Source of the DNA: an uncultured Duncaniella sp. | GTDB lineage: Bacteria; Bacteroidota; Bacteroidia; Bacteroidales; Muribaculaceae | Reading direction: 5' to 3' | DNA: 64,000 bases | Assembly (NCBI GenBank): GCA_910586665.1 | Contig: CAJUIX010000001.1 | Span: 150,442-214,441 of the forward strand | In this document: positions 42,741 to 50,857 of the stretch, piece after piece | How the letters are laid out: the number at the start of each line of letters is the position of its first letter | How positions within the stretch are numbered: the stretch's first letter is position 1 | Notes under the pieces: model-generated | The model's database searches: none | What the model was told of the DNA's origin: nothing | What the model saw: the letters and a program-made list of their open reading frames with translations, nothing else | Translations under genes and position numbers: made by a program

Positions 42741-43607
42741 ATGAAAAAGACACTGCTCTCCACTATTATAACCCTCCTGCTCATCCCTCTCGCAACCAGG
42801 GCGGACAATCCCGCCGGCTCAGTCCCAGACAAGGATAAGGAAGAAAGCCTGTATATACAGAAGGTCGACGAGGCGGAGAAGGCCGGCGCCGAGGGGAAAT
42901 GGAAGGAGGCGGAAGAAGCACTCCTCGCAGCCCTGCGTTCCGAACCGGCCAACCCGACCAATGTGCTTCTGATGTCGAACCTCGGTATGATACGCTTCTA
43001 CATGGGGCAGGACTCGCTCGCCATAGCCACACTCAACGATGCACACGAGATGGCCCCCATGTCGGTAACCATACTGTCGAACCGCGCCCGCGTCCTCTCG
43101 GCCACAGGATATGAAAACGAAGCCTACGAGGACTATGACCGAATACTCAGCCTCGACTCGCTCGAAATTTCAAGCCGCATGCACCACTGCCTGCACTCGC
43201 TGCGCCGCCACGATTTCAAAACCGCCAAACATGACTTCGAATTCATGGAGCGCAACTTCCCTTCGGAGATTGAGACACAGATAGCGGGCGCGACAGTGCT
43301 CAGCGGAACGGGAGAGTTTGCCGCAGCTATCCCCTACTACTCGCGCATACTCGAAAAGAAAAAGGAGCCGGAGTACTACGGAGCACGCGCGTACTGCTAT
43401 CTACTGACCGACGCCCTCCAGGACGCGTCAAACGATATAAACTCCGCTCTCGCCCTCGCTCCTGACGACGGCGAACTTTACCTATACCGTGCAGCGTTAA
43501 ATAAGATGAGATTCCGCCCCGACGATGCCGAAGCCGATGCCCGCAAGGCGATGGAATTGGGTGTCGACAAAGCGAGGGTGACGCAGTTTCTCAGCAAAAA
43601 CAATTGA
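42741..43607 (+). CDS. Secreted tetratricopeptide-repeat protein
   Basis: The 288-residue protein has a signal peptide (LLSTIITLLLIPLATRA) and several TPR-like helical pairs: KAGAEGKWKEAEEALLAALR, MIRFYMGQDSLAIATLNDAH, VLSATGYENEAYEDYDRIL, then FAAAIPYYSRILEKK. TPRs mediate protein contacts, here in the periplasm. Its 3' end overlaps the TTG upstream of rsgA. Confidence 0.8.
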   Translation: MKKTLLSTIITLLLIPLATRADNPAGSVPDKDKEESLYIQKVDEAEKAGAEGKWKEAEEALLAALRSEPANPTNVLLMSNLGMIRFYMGQDSLAIATLNDAHEMAPMSVTILSNRARVLSATGYENEAYEDYDRILSLDSLEISSRMHHCLHSLRRHDFKTAKHDFEFMERNFPSEIETQIAGATVLSGTGEFAAAIPYYSRILEKKKEPEYYGARAYCYLLTDALQDASNDINSALALAPDDGELYLYRAALNKMRFRPDDAEADARKAMELGVDKARVTQFLSKNN

Positions 43608-43612
43608 AAAAG

Positions 43613-44560
43613 ATGCTTGGAACAGTAATCAAGAATACCGGCAGCAACTACCTCGTCAGGACCGATGAGGGGAAGGAAGTGACATGTAAAATCAAGGGTA
43701 ACTTCCGACTGAGGGGAATCAGGACGACCAATCCGGTGGCCGTCGGGGACCGCGTGACCATAAGCGGAGGCAACGACCAGACAGAATATATCACAGCTAT
43801 CGAACCCCGCAAAAACTATATAATCCGCAAAGCCACAAACCTGTCGAAGCAGGGGCACATCCTTGCGGCAAACATCGACCAGGTCTGCCTGGTGGCGACG
43901 CTCTTCCACCCGGTCACCTCTACGACATTCATCGACCGCTTTCTTGCCACTGCCGAGGCCTACCGCGTCCCCGCGATACTCGTCATAAACAAAATCGACC
44001 TGCTTGAGGAGGATGAGGGGATGACCGAATACCTTGATGCCGTGAGCTACCTCTACGAGTCGATAGGCTACCCGGTGGTGAAGCTCTCAGCCCGCACCGG
44101 GGAGGGGCTCGAGGCGCTTCGCGAGCTGCTTGACGGAAAGACAAGCCTGTTTTCAGGCAACTCAGGTGTCGGCAAGTCGACACTCATCAATGACCTCATC
44201 CCCGGACTCGGACTTGCGACAGCCGAGATTTCAGACGTGCATGACACTGGCATGCACACGACCACCTTCTCCGAGATGTTTGAAATCCCCGGCACGGATG
44301 AAAAAAGCTATATCATAGATACTCCCGGAGTGAAGGGTTTCGGCACGCTGGAATTCGACCGCCAGGAGGTCAGCCACTTCTTCCCCGAAATCTTCAAGGC
44401 CGCCGCCGGCTGCCGCTACGGGAACTGCACGCACACCCATGAGCCGGGCTGCGCAGTCAGAGAAGCCCTGGATAATCATGAAATCGCGGAGTCACGCTAT
44501 TCGTCGTATCTCTCGATACTCGATGACTCTGCCGAGGACAAGTACAGAAAAGGATATTAA
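43613..44560 (+). CDS. rsgA: Ribosome small-subunit-dependent GTPase A
   Basis: The 315-residue circularly permuted GTPase assists late 30S maturation. After an OB domain (GTVIKNTGSNYLVRTDEGKE) come G4 LVINKIDL, G1 GNSGVGKSTLIN and G3 DTPGVKGFG, in the permuted order. The zinc knuckle is CRYGNCTHTHEPGCAV. I choose the ATG at 43613; a TTG at 43604 overlapping the TPR stop is the alternative. Confidence 0.94.
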   Translation: MLGTVIKNTGSNYLVRTDEGKEVTCKIKGNFRLRGIRTTNPVAVGDRVTISGGNDQTEYITAIEPRKNYIIRKATNLSKQGHILAANIDQVCLVATLFHPVTSTTFIDRFLATAEAYRVPAILVINKIDLLEEDEGMTEYLDAVSYLYESIGYPVVKLSARTGEGLEALRELLDGKTSLFSGNSGVGKSTLINDLIPGLGLATAEISDVHDTGMHTTTFSEMFEIPGTDEKSYIIDTPGVKGFGTLEFDRQEVSHFFPEIFKAAAGCRYGNCTHTHEPGCAVREALDNHEIAESRYSSYLSILDDSAEDKYRKGY

Positions 44561-44567
44561 GAGGATA

Positions 44568-45191
44568 TCAGGTGTCAGACTCCGAATCGGGCATGATGAC
44601 CGAGGTGCCAGAGATAGCCCCGATGCGCCCCGATAGCTCCGGAAGGAGGTCGAGCGGGAGCGACACGGTCATGGAGCAGGTGTTGTCAAAGCTCTGTTCG
44701 ATAATTTTGACAGTGTCAGGGTCGCGTGACTTCAGAAGCTTCATCACATCATTCATCGCGAGATAGGGAAAGGTGAAGGTTAGCGTGGTCATGTCCTTCC
44801 CCTCGATGATTTCCGCAGCCTCTATGGCTAATTTTGCGGCTTCGCGGTAGGCGGCTATGAGTCCCGAGGTGCCAAGTTTTATCCCGCCGAAGTATCTCAC
44901 AACTATAATCACTATGTTTGTGAGTCCGAATGAATTTATCTGGCCGAGAATGGGTTTTCCGGCTGTGCCGGAAGGCTCGCCGTTGTCCGACGATAGGAAT
45001 TCCTTGCGGTCGGAGCCAATCATGTAGGCCCAGCAGACGTGGCGGGCATCATGATACTCGTTGGCATAGAGCGCGACATACTCCTTCGCCTCCTGTGCAG
45101 TGGTCACAGGTATGGCAAAAGAGATGAAGCGGCTCATCTTTTCACGAAAAGCCGCTTCACTTTGCGATGCAATGGTCAGATAGTCAGCCAA
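44568..45191 (-). CDS. YigZ/IMPACT-family protein (UPF0029)
   Basis: The 207-residue protein contains the IMPACT N-terminal domain (SRFISFAIPVTTAQEAKEYV, HDARHVCWAYMIG, DNGEPSGTAGKPIL, IVIIVVRYFGGIKLGTSGLI) and a C-terminal DUF1949-like alpha/beta domain. The start codon is TTG at 45189-45191; the nearest in-frame ATG would remove conserved residues. Family roles in translation control are known for eukaryotic IMPACT but not for YigZ. It converges on rsgA with a 7-bp gap. Confidence 0.85.
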   Translation of the reverse strand: MADYLTIASQSEAAFREKMSRFISFAIPVTTAQEAKEYVALYANEYHDARHVCWAYMIGSDRKEFLSSDNGEPSGTAGKPILGQINSFGLTNIVIIVVRYFGGIKLGTSGLIAAYREAAKLAIEAAEIIEGKDMTTLTFTFPYLAMNDVMKLLKSRDPDTVKIIEQSFDNTCSMTVSLPLDLLPELSGRIGAISGTSVIMPDSESDT

Positions 45192-45206
45192 CGGTATAAA
45201 ATATTT

Positions 45207-46259
45207 TTAAGATACAATCAGCATGGCGTCGCCGTAGACACCGAACTTGTAACCCTCCTTGACGGCCTTCTTGTAGGCATCCATGACGAGGTCATAGCCG
45301 CCGAAGGCAGCAACCATCATGAGCATGGTCGAATAAGGGAGGTGGAAATTGGACACGAGAGCGTCGGTGACGGTGAAATCGTAAGGTGGGAAGATGAATT
45401 TGTTGGTCCAGCCGGAGTAGGTCTTCATGTGCTCGCCCATGCTGACAGAACTTGCTATAGCGCGGAGCACCGAAGTGCCGACGGCGCAGACGCGGTGACC
45501 GCCATCCTTGGTGTTGTTGACCATGTCGACAAGCTCCTGGCTGGCCTCCATCTCCTCGGAGTCCATGCGGTGCTTGGTCAAATCCTCGACATCAATCTCA
45601 CGATAGTTTCCAAGGCCGCTGTGGATGGTGATAAAGCCCTGGTTGACACCCTTGATTTCAAGACGCTTCAGAAGCTCACGCGAAAAGTGGAGACCGGCGC
45701 CGGGAACAATGACAGCACCCTCCTTGCGGGCAAATATGGTCTGATAGCGCTCGGCATCCTCCTCGTCAGGCTCGCGCTTGATGTAGTACGGGAGGGGGGT
45801 AGTGCCGAGTTTGTAAAGTTCTTTCTTAAACTCGTCATGCGGGCCGTCGTAGAGGAAGCGGAGGGTGCGGCCGCGTGAGGTGGTATTGTCAATGACCTCG
45901 GCCACCATCGACTCATCGTCGCCGAAATAGAGCTTGTTGCCGATACGGATTTTGCGGGCAGGCTCGACGAGGACGTCCCAAAGCTTGTTTTCGGCACTCA
46001 GCTCGCGCAGCAGGAAGACCTCGATGCGTGCGCCGGTCTTCTCCTTGTTGCCGTAAAGACGGGCTGGGAAGACCATAGTGTCATTGTAGACGAAGAGATC
46101 GCCATCGTCAAAATAATCAATAATATCCTTGAAGATTTTATGTTCAATCTCGCCTGTGCGACGGTTGACTACCATCATTCTTGACTGGTCGCGCTCCGGG
46201 CTTGGGCGTTGTGCGATGAGTTCGTCCGGCAGACGGAATTTGAATTGAGAAAGCTTCAT
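45207..46259 (-). CDS. queA: S-adenosylmethionine:tRNA ribosyltransferase-isomerase
   Basis: The 350-residue enzyme transfers and isomerises the ribosyl moiety of SAM onto 7-aminomethyl-7-deazaguanine in tRNA, a queuosine step. Signatures are LIAQRPSPERDQSRMMVVNR, FVYNDTMVFPARLYG and GTSVLRAIAS. It follows truB by 45 bp on the same strand. The other queuosine genes are not in the window. Confidence 0.94.
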   Translation of the reverse strand: MKLSQFKFRLPDELIAQRPSPERDQSRMMVVNRRTGEIEHKIFKDIIDYFDDGDLFVYNDTMVFPARLYGNKEKTGARIEVFLLRELSAENKLWDVLVEPARKIRIGNKLYFGDDESMVAEVIDNTTSRGRTLRFLYDGPHDEFKKELYKLGTTPLPYYIKREPDEEDAERYQTIFARKEGAVIVPGAGLHFSRELLKRLEIKGVNQGFITIHSGLGNYREIDVEDLTKHRMDSEEMEASQELVDMVNNTKDGGHRVCAVGTSVLRAIASSVSMGEHMKTYSGWTNKFIFPPYDFTVTDALVSNFHLPYSTMLMMVAAFGGYDLVMDAYKKAVKEGYKFGVYGDAMLIVS

Positions 46260-46304
46260 GAAAATAAAAGCGGATTAAAAAAACTAAATTTTCCTATCAA
46301 GTAT

Positions 46305-47036
46305 TCAATCATTGGATGACTGCTCGTCGTCATCCGGGAAGGTGATTTCGGCGTTCCGTATCATCTCCACGGCCTGCTCCACAGAGAGGCACTTGTCGAT
46401 ACAGACATCGCCGACACGGGTGCGGCGCAGACCGACGAGGTGTGCGCCCGAACCAAGGACCTCGCCGATGTCGCGGGCGAGCGCGCGGATGTAGGTACCC
46501 TTGCTGCACACGATGCGCAGGGTCAAGATCATGCTTTCACTGTCGAAATCAAACAGCTCGATCTCGTCAATGACGAGAACCTTCGGCTTCAATTCGACCT
46601 CGTGGCCCTTACGGGCCATTTTATAGGCTCTCTTGCCGTCAACCTTGCAGGCGGAGAAAGCCGGGGGCACCTGCTCGATGCGTCCGATGAAGCGGGGTAG
46701 AATCTCGCGGACGGCGTCGATGGTGATATGGTCTGTCGGATACTCGGCATCAATCTCCGTCTCAAGGTCGAAGGATGGAGTAGTGGCGCCGAGGCGAACC
46801 GTGGCCACATATTCCTTGACTCCGGCCTGGAGCGACTCTATAAGCTTCGTTGCACGCCCTGTCACCACGACCATTACACCCGTGGCGAGGGGGTCGAGCG
46901 TGCCTGCATGTCCGACTTTGAACTTCTTGCGGTGGAGACGGTGGAGTATCACACCTCTCAGACGCTTCACAACGTCAAAGGATGTCCACTCGAGGGGCTT
47001 GTCGATGTATAATATTTCGCCGGTGACAAAATCCAT
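46305..47036 (-). CDS. truB: tRNA pseudouridine-55 synthase
   Basis: The 243-residue enzyme has the catalytic block VGHAGTLDPLATGVMVV (Asp in GTLDP) and the N-terminal DKPLEWTSFDVVKRLR. It lacks the long C-terminal PUA extension of E. coli TruB, as is usual in Bacteroidota. The C-terminus is acidic. It follows uppP by 12 bp, part of the ftsX-DUF3098-uppP-truB-queA run. Confidence 0.94.
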   Translation of the reverse strand: MDFVTGEILYIDKPLEWTSFDVVKRLRGVILHRLHRKKFKVGHAGTLDPLATGVMVVVTGRATKLIESLQAGVKEYVATVRLGATTPSFDLETEIDAEYPTDHITIDAVREILPRFIGRIEQVPPAFSACKVDGKRAYKMARKGHEVELKPKVLVIDEIELFDFDSESMILTLRIVCSKGTYIRALARDIGEVLGSGAHLVGLRRTRVGDVCIDKCLSVEQAVEMIRNAEITFPDDDEQSSND

Positions 47037-47048
47037 GCTTCAAAGGTC

Positions 47049-47867
47049 TTACCAAACAATACAGAGTATACCCACACAGAGACAGTAGAGGGCGAACCAT
47101 ATCAGTTTGCCCTTCTTGACGATGCTGATCATCCACTTGCAGGCGGCACAGCCGACAAGGAAGGAGGCAAGGAAACCGATGAGCAACGGCCATGTGCCCA
47201 CGCTCGAACCGACACCCTCGCCGGCAATCAAATCCTTGGCACTCAGAAGAGCCTCGCCAAGAATCGGGATTATTACCATGAAGAAGGAGAACTGGGCAAT
47301 CTTGTCACGCTTGTCGCCAAGAAGAAGGCCGGTGGCGATAGTCGTACCCGAGCGACTGAGACCGGGGAGGACGGCCACTGCCTGGGCGCAACCGATGATG
47401 AGCGCGTCATACCAGGTAATCTCATGGCCTTTGATACCCTCCACCCTTTCGCGCTGGGGATTCCTGAAAAGGAAGGCAAAGGTGAGGAGCGCGGCAGTCA
47501 CGAGTAGACAGATGCCGACAACAGTAAGGCCGCTGCCGAAGAACTGCTCAACGAAATCCTTGAAGAAGAGGCCTACAATGGCCACGGGGATACAGGAGAG
47601 GAGGATTTTGCAGACGTAGAAAAACTTGTCGTCGCGTGCGACGGTAAAAAACGACTTGCAAAGCGGTAGAAATTCATGCCAAAGCACCACTATCGTGCTG
47701 AGGACGGTGGCAACGTGGAGCATGATGTCGAATTCGAGAGCATCGGCTCCTTCAAGTTTGAGGCCGAGAATCTCGCGGCAGATTTCGAGATGACCGCTAC
47801 TACTTATAGGGAGGTATTCGGCAAGTCCCTGGACTATGCCCAAAATAAGTGCGTCAATACTATCCAT
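47049..47867 (-). CDS. uppP: Undecaprenyl-diphosphatase (BacA/UppP)
   Basis: The 272-residue membrane enzyme dephosphorylates undecaprenyl diphosphate for the cell-wall lipid cycle. The motifs EYLPISSSGHLEI and LPGLSRSGTTI are the catalytic signatures, and about eight transmembrane helices are seen. I use the ATG at 47865-47867 (MDSIDALILG); upstream codons are not conserved-looking. Confidence 0.95.
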   Translation of the reverse strand: MDSIDALILGIVQGLAEYLPISSSGHLEICREILGLKLEGADALEFDIMLHVATVLSTIVVLWHEFLPLCKSFFTVARDDKFFYVCKILLSCIPVAIVGLFFKDFVEQFFGSGLTVVGICLLVTAALLTFAFLFRNPQRERVEGIKGHEITWYDALIIGCAQAVAVLPGLSRSGTTIATGLLLGDKRDKIAQFSFFMVIIPILGEALLSAKDLIAGEGVGSSVGTWPLLIGFLASFLVGCAACKWMISIVKKGKLIWFALYCLCVGILCIVW

Positions 47868-47880
47868 GATACTAAAATGC

Positions 47881-48171
47881 TTATTCCTCCTTCTTTGATC
47901 TGGGAGTGTACATGATTGCAAATCCCATAAATATAAAGCCTATAAATGCGATTGTCGGTCCGACGACTATACGGCGGGTCGAGAAAATGTCAGGGTTGAA
48001 GGCATCCCAATCGGTAGCACCGCCGGCCATAAGGCAGAAACCGAGCACGATGAGCACTCCGGCTATGGCCATGAGGATGAAATTGACTTTGAGAAGCGGG
48101 AGGCGGCTCTCGCTCTCGAGAAGCAGCTTTGACTCACCGGCATCACGCTTTGGAGCAGTTTTATTTGCCAT
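47881..48171 (-). CDS. DUF3098 two-helix membrane protein
   Basis: The 96-residue protein has two transmembrane helices (INFILMAIAGVLIVLGFCLM-like at 32-50 and AFIGFIFMGFAIMYT near 75-90), with the conserved TDWDAFNPDIFSTRRIVVGP between them. It is placed between ftsX and uppP, an order conserved in Bacteroidota. A cell-envelope role is inferred from context. Confidence 0.85.
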   Translation of the reverse strand: MANKTAPKRDAGESKLLLESESRLPLLKVNFILMAIAGVLIVLGFCLMAGGATDWDAFNPDIFSTRRIVVGPTIAFIGFIFMGFAIMYTPRSKKEE

Positions 48172-48181
48172 AATTCAGTTG

Positions 48182-49060
48182 TTATTTAAACATTTCGTCG
48201 TAAGAGAGCCTCAGATAGCGGTTTGCGGCAAAAATCGCAGCTATGAGACAGATTAAAATCCCGGTAATGACCACGCCCACGAGGACGGCTATGACACAAT
48301 CCCATGTCAGCACCTCGGCGATGGAGAGGTCGAAAGTGCGGCCATAGTAAACTATACCCACGAGGGCAAGCGAGGCTATAAGCCCGGCAACGAGCCCGTT
48401 AACAATGTTGTCGATAAGGAAGGGACGCCGTATGAAGGAGGCTGTCGCGCCGACAAGCTTCATCGTGTAGATAGTGAAGCGACGGGCATAGACAGTAAGC
48501 CTTACCGTATTAAATATAAGTATAAACGACACGGTCAGAAGCGCCACCGCCACGAAAATAAGGCTGAGCGAGACGCTTCGGAGGGTGGAGTTGATACGGT
48601 CTACAAGTTCTGTGTGCACCTTTATCTCCGACACCTGGGGCATAAGCTGGAGAGGTGTTATGATAAGGCCGATGCTGTCATTGGAGGCGTAGGCTGGACG
48701 GACCCGGACCTCAAGCTCGCCGACAAAGGGATTGACCCCGGCAAGACGGGTGATGTCCTCCTCCTCACCTACCATTTTCTGCCAGCGGTCGAGCACGGCT
48801 TCAGGCGAGGAATAGGAAATAGAGCTTACGCCCGGATTTTTTTTGAGACGCGACCTGACAGCATCAATGTCGGAGGCGGTCACCTCCTCGTTGAAGAGAA
48901 CCACGAAGCCCATATTACCCTTTATACCCTCGGTTACCTTGTGGGCGGCTATGCCCATGAAAGAGGCTACTCCAAGAATAAAAAGCACCAGTGCGACCGA
49001 CACTGTCGCGGTGGCACGGGTAGTGAACAAAGGGATTAAGTGATGACGCCTTTTTACCAT
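48182..49060 (-). CDS. ftsX: Cell-division ABC-transporter permease FtsX
   Basis: The 292-residue permease has an N-terminal helix (TVSVALVLFILGVASFMGI), a periplasmic domain (SDIDAVRSRLKKNPGVSSIS), and three further helices ending in a cytoplasmic tail. In the FtsEX complex it activates peptidoglycan hydrolases at the septum. ftsE is not adjacent. On the minus strand TAAATTTG at 49077-49084 places the transcript start within about 12 nt of the ATG. Confidence 0.9.
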   Translation of the reverse strand: MVKRRHHLIPLFTTRATATVSVALVLFILGVASFMGIAAHKVTEGIKGNMGFVVLFNEEVTASDIDAVRSRLKKNPGVSSISYSSPEAVLDRWQKMVGEEEDITRLAGVNPFVGELEVRVRPAYASNDSIGLIITPLQLMPQVSEIKVHTELVDRINSTLRSVSLSLIFVAVALLTVSFILIFNTVRLTVYARRFTIYTMKLVGATASFIRRPFLIDNIVNGLVAGLIASLALVGIVYYGRTFDLSIAEVLTWDCVIAVLVGVVITGILICLIAAIFAANRYLRLSYDEMFK

Positions 49061-49123
49061 AATAATTAATAAAGTGCAAATTTACAACCGCAGGAGGCCG
49101 ATGTCAAGTAGTTTAACTAAATT

Positions 49124-50212
49124 TTAACCTTTTCGGGCATATGAGCGCCATTTCTCAATGAGCGCGGTCATATCGGCGGGTATGGGGGCAGAGAAAAACA
49201 TCTCCTCACCAGTGGCAGGATGGACGAAACCGAGAGTACGGGCGTGGAGGGCCTGGCGGTGACAGATTTCAAAACAGTTAGCAACGAATTTCTGATAGGA
49301 GCCGTTGCGCTCGCCGCGCAGGATTGCATCGCCGCCGTAGCGTGCGTCAGAGAAGAGGGGGTGGCCTATGTGGCGCATGTGGACACGAATCTGATGCGTG
49401 CGCCCGGTCTCAAGCACACACTTGACGAGGGCGACGTGGGTGAAGTCCTCAAGCACCTCGTAATGTGTGACGGCATGTTTGCCTGTCGGATCATCGGGGG
49501 GAAGCACAGCCATTTGCAGGCGGTCCTTGGGATTGCGGCCGATATTTCCCTCGATACGTCCGACAGCCGGAGAGGGGACGCCCCAAACGAGGGCATTGTA
49601 CTCACGCTTGGTGGTCTTGTTGAAGAACTGCTTGCCGAGATGTGTCTTTGCATCGGGTGTCTTGGCCACAACGAGGAGCCCGGAGGTGTCCTTGTCAATA
49701 CGGTGGACGAGGCCGAGGCGCGGGTCACTGACGTCATAGTCAGGGTTGTCACGAAAATGCCATGCCAGGGCGTTGACAAGGGTCCCGGAATAATTTCCGT
49801 GGCCGGGATGGACCACGAGTCCTGCCGGTTTGTTGACCACGAGAAGCATATCGTCCTCATAGACTATATCAAGCGGAATATCCTCGGGGATGATTTCGAG
49901 TTCGTAGCGCGGACGATCCATGACCACCTGCACTACATCGAGAGGCTTCACGCGGTAGTTGGACTTTACAGCCTTGCCGTTGACGAGTATACATCCGGCA
50001 TCCGCAGCCTGCTGGATGCGGTTGCGCGAAGATTTTTCGAGCCTTGAGACGAGGAATTTGTCGACCCGGAGCAGTTGCTGCCCCTTGTCGGCCACGAAGC
50101 GGAAATGCTCATATAGCCCTCCACCTATGTCCTCGCCAACTTCCTCGTCAAGCTCGTCGGCATCGTCTGGACGCGGCGCGTCGGAAAGATGTTCGTTGTA
50201 GAGTTCAGCCAT
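49124..50212 (-). CDS. rluD: RluA-family 23S rRNA pseudouridine synthase (RluD-like)
   Basis: The 362-residue protein has an N-terminal S4 domain (LRVDKFLVSRLEKSSRNRIQ, GKAVKSNYRVKPLDVVQV) and the synthase core with LVHRIDKDTSGLLVVAK, where the Asp is catalytic. I start at the ATG at 50210-50212; a TTG at 50225 overlaps the PASTA stop and is less likely. It lies downstream of the PASTA and lon genes. Confidence 0.9.
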   Translation of the reverse strand: MAELYNEHLSDAPRPDDADELDEEVGEDIGGGLYEHFRFVADKGQQLLRVDKFLVSRLEKSSRNRIQQAADAGCILVNGKAVKSNYRVKPLDVVQVVMDRPRYELEIIPEDIPLDIVYEDDMLLVVNKPAGLVVHPGHGNYSGTLVNALAWHFRDNPDYDVSDPRLGLVHRIDKDTSGLLVVAKTPDAKTHLGKQFFNKTTKREYNALVWGVPSPAVGRIEGNIGRNPKDRLQMAVLPPDDPTGKHAVTHYEVLEDFTHVALVKCVLETGRTHQIRVHMRHIGHPLFSDARYGGDAILRGERNGSYQKFVANCFEICHRQALHARTLGFVHPATGEEMFFSAPIPADMTALIEKWRSYARKG

Positions 50213-50223
50213 AAGGTCAACTG

Positions 50224-50817
50224 TCAAAACAGGTTCAACTGCTCGGGCGCGTTCTCCGTATCAACCTCGGCGCTGTCACCCTCCTCAAAAACTTCCTGAA
50301 CCCCCTCGCCCACTTCGAGAGTGACGGTCGAGTTGACCGGGATTCTTGCTCCGGGCGACAGGCGGCGTCCCTTATAGTAGACCGCAAGGACAAGATCCTT
50401 GAACTCGCTTGGGACGCGCTTCTCGACCACGTTCTTTATCTCCAGACCTTCGAGTATCGACTTCGCCTGACGGACAGAGATGTCGGTGAGAGTGGGTAGA
50501 CTGACCATTTTGGGCGAGAAGGCGTTGATGGTGAGGTATATTTCACGTCCCTCCTTGACGACGGTGCCCACCTTCGGGTTCTGTTCGATAACTGTGCCCG
50601 GACGGGTGGTGCGGTCATAGACAGAGTCGGCAAGGATGGCCACAAGGCCTTCATCTATGAGAGTGCGCTCGGCGGCGGAGTAGGTCATTGACTTGACTGA
50701 GGGAACCGTGACAGTCGAATCGTGGCGGGTCCACACGTCAAGCCACAACATAGCAAGCCAGCAGACCGCAATGGCCACAACCAACATCAACCCGACATGG
50801 AGGAGGATTCTTTTCAT
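50224..50817 (-). CDS. PASTA-domain membrane protein
   Basis: The 197-residue protein has one N-terminal transmembrane helix (LLHVGLMLVVAIAVCWLAML) and extracytoplasmic PASTA repeats: VPSVKSMTYSAAERTLIDEG, LPTLTDISVRQAKSILEGLE and a partial third. There is no kinase domain. In Bacteroidota such proteins usually sit beside rluD, as here; the ligand may be peptidoglycan. The C-terminal tail is acidic. It follows lon by 40 bp. Confidence 0.85.
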   Translation of the reverse strand: MKRILLHVGLMLVVAIAVCWLAMLWLDVWTRHDSTVTVPSVKSMTYSAAERTLIDEGLVAILADSVYDRTTRPGTVIEQNPKVGTVVKEGREIYLTINAFSPKMVSLPTLTDISVRQAKSILEGLEIKNVVEKRVPSEFKDLVLAVYYKGRRLSPGARIPVNSTVTLEVGEGVQEVFEEGDSAEVDTENAPEQLNLF

Positions 50818-50857
50818 ATTAATATATAATTAAAATGTGGTGGAGGGATAGGTGTTT

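Noticed and set aside
45039..45878. 279-residue open frame on the plus strand
   Set aside because: Antisense to yigZ and queA; no recognisable motif and no promoter.
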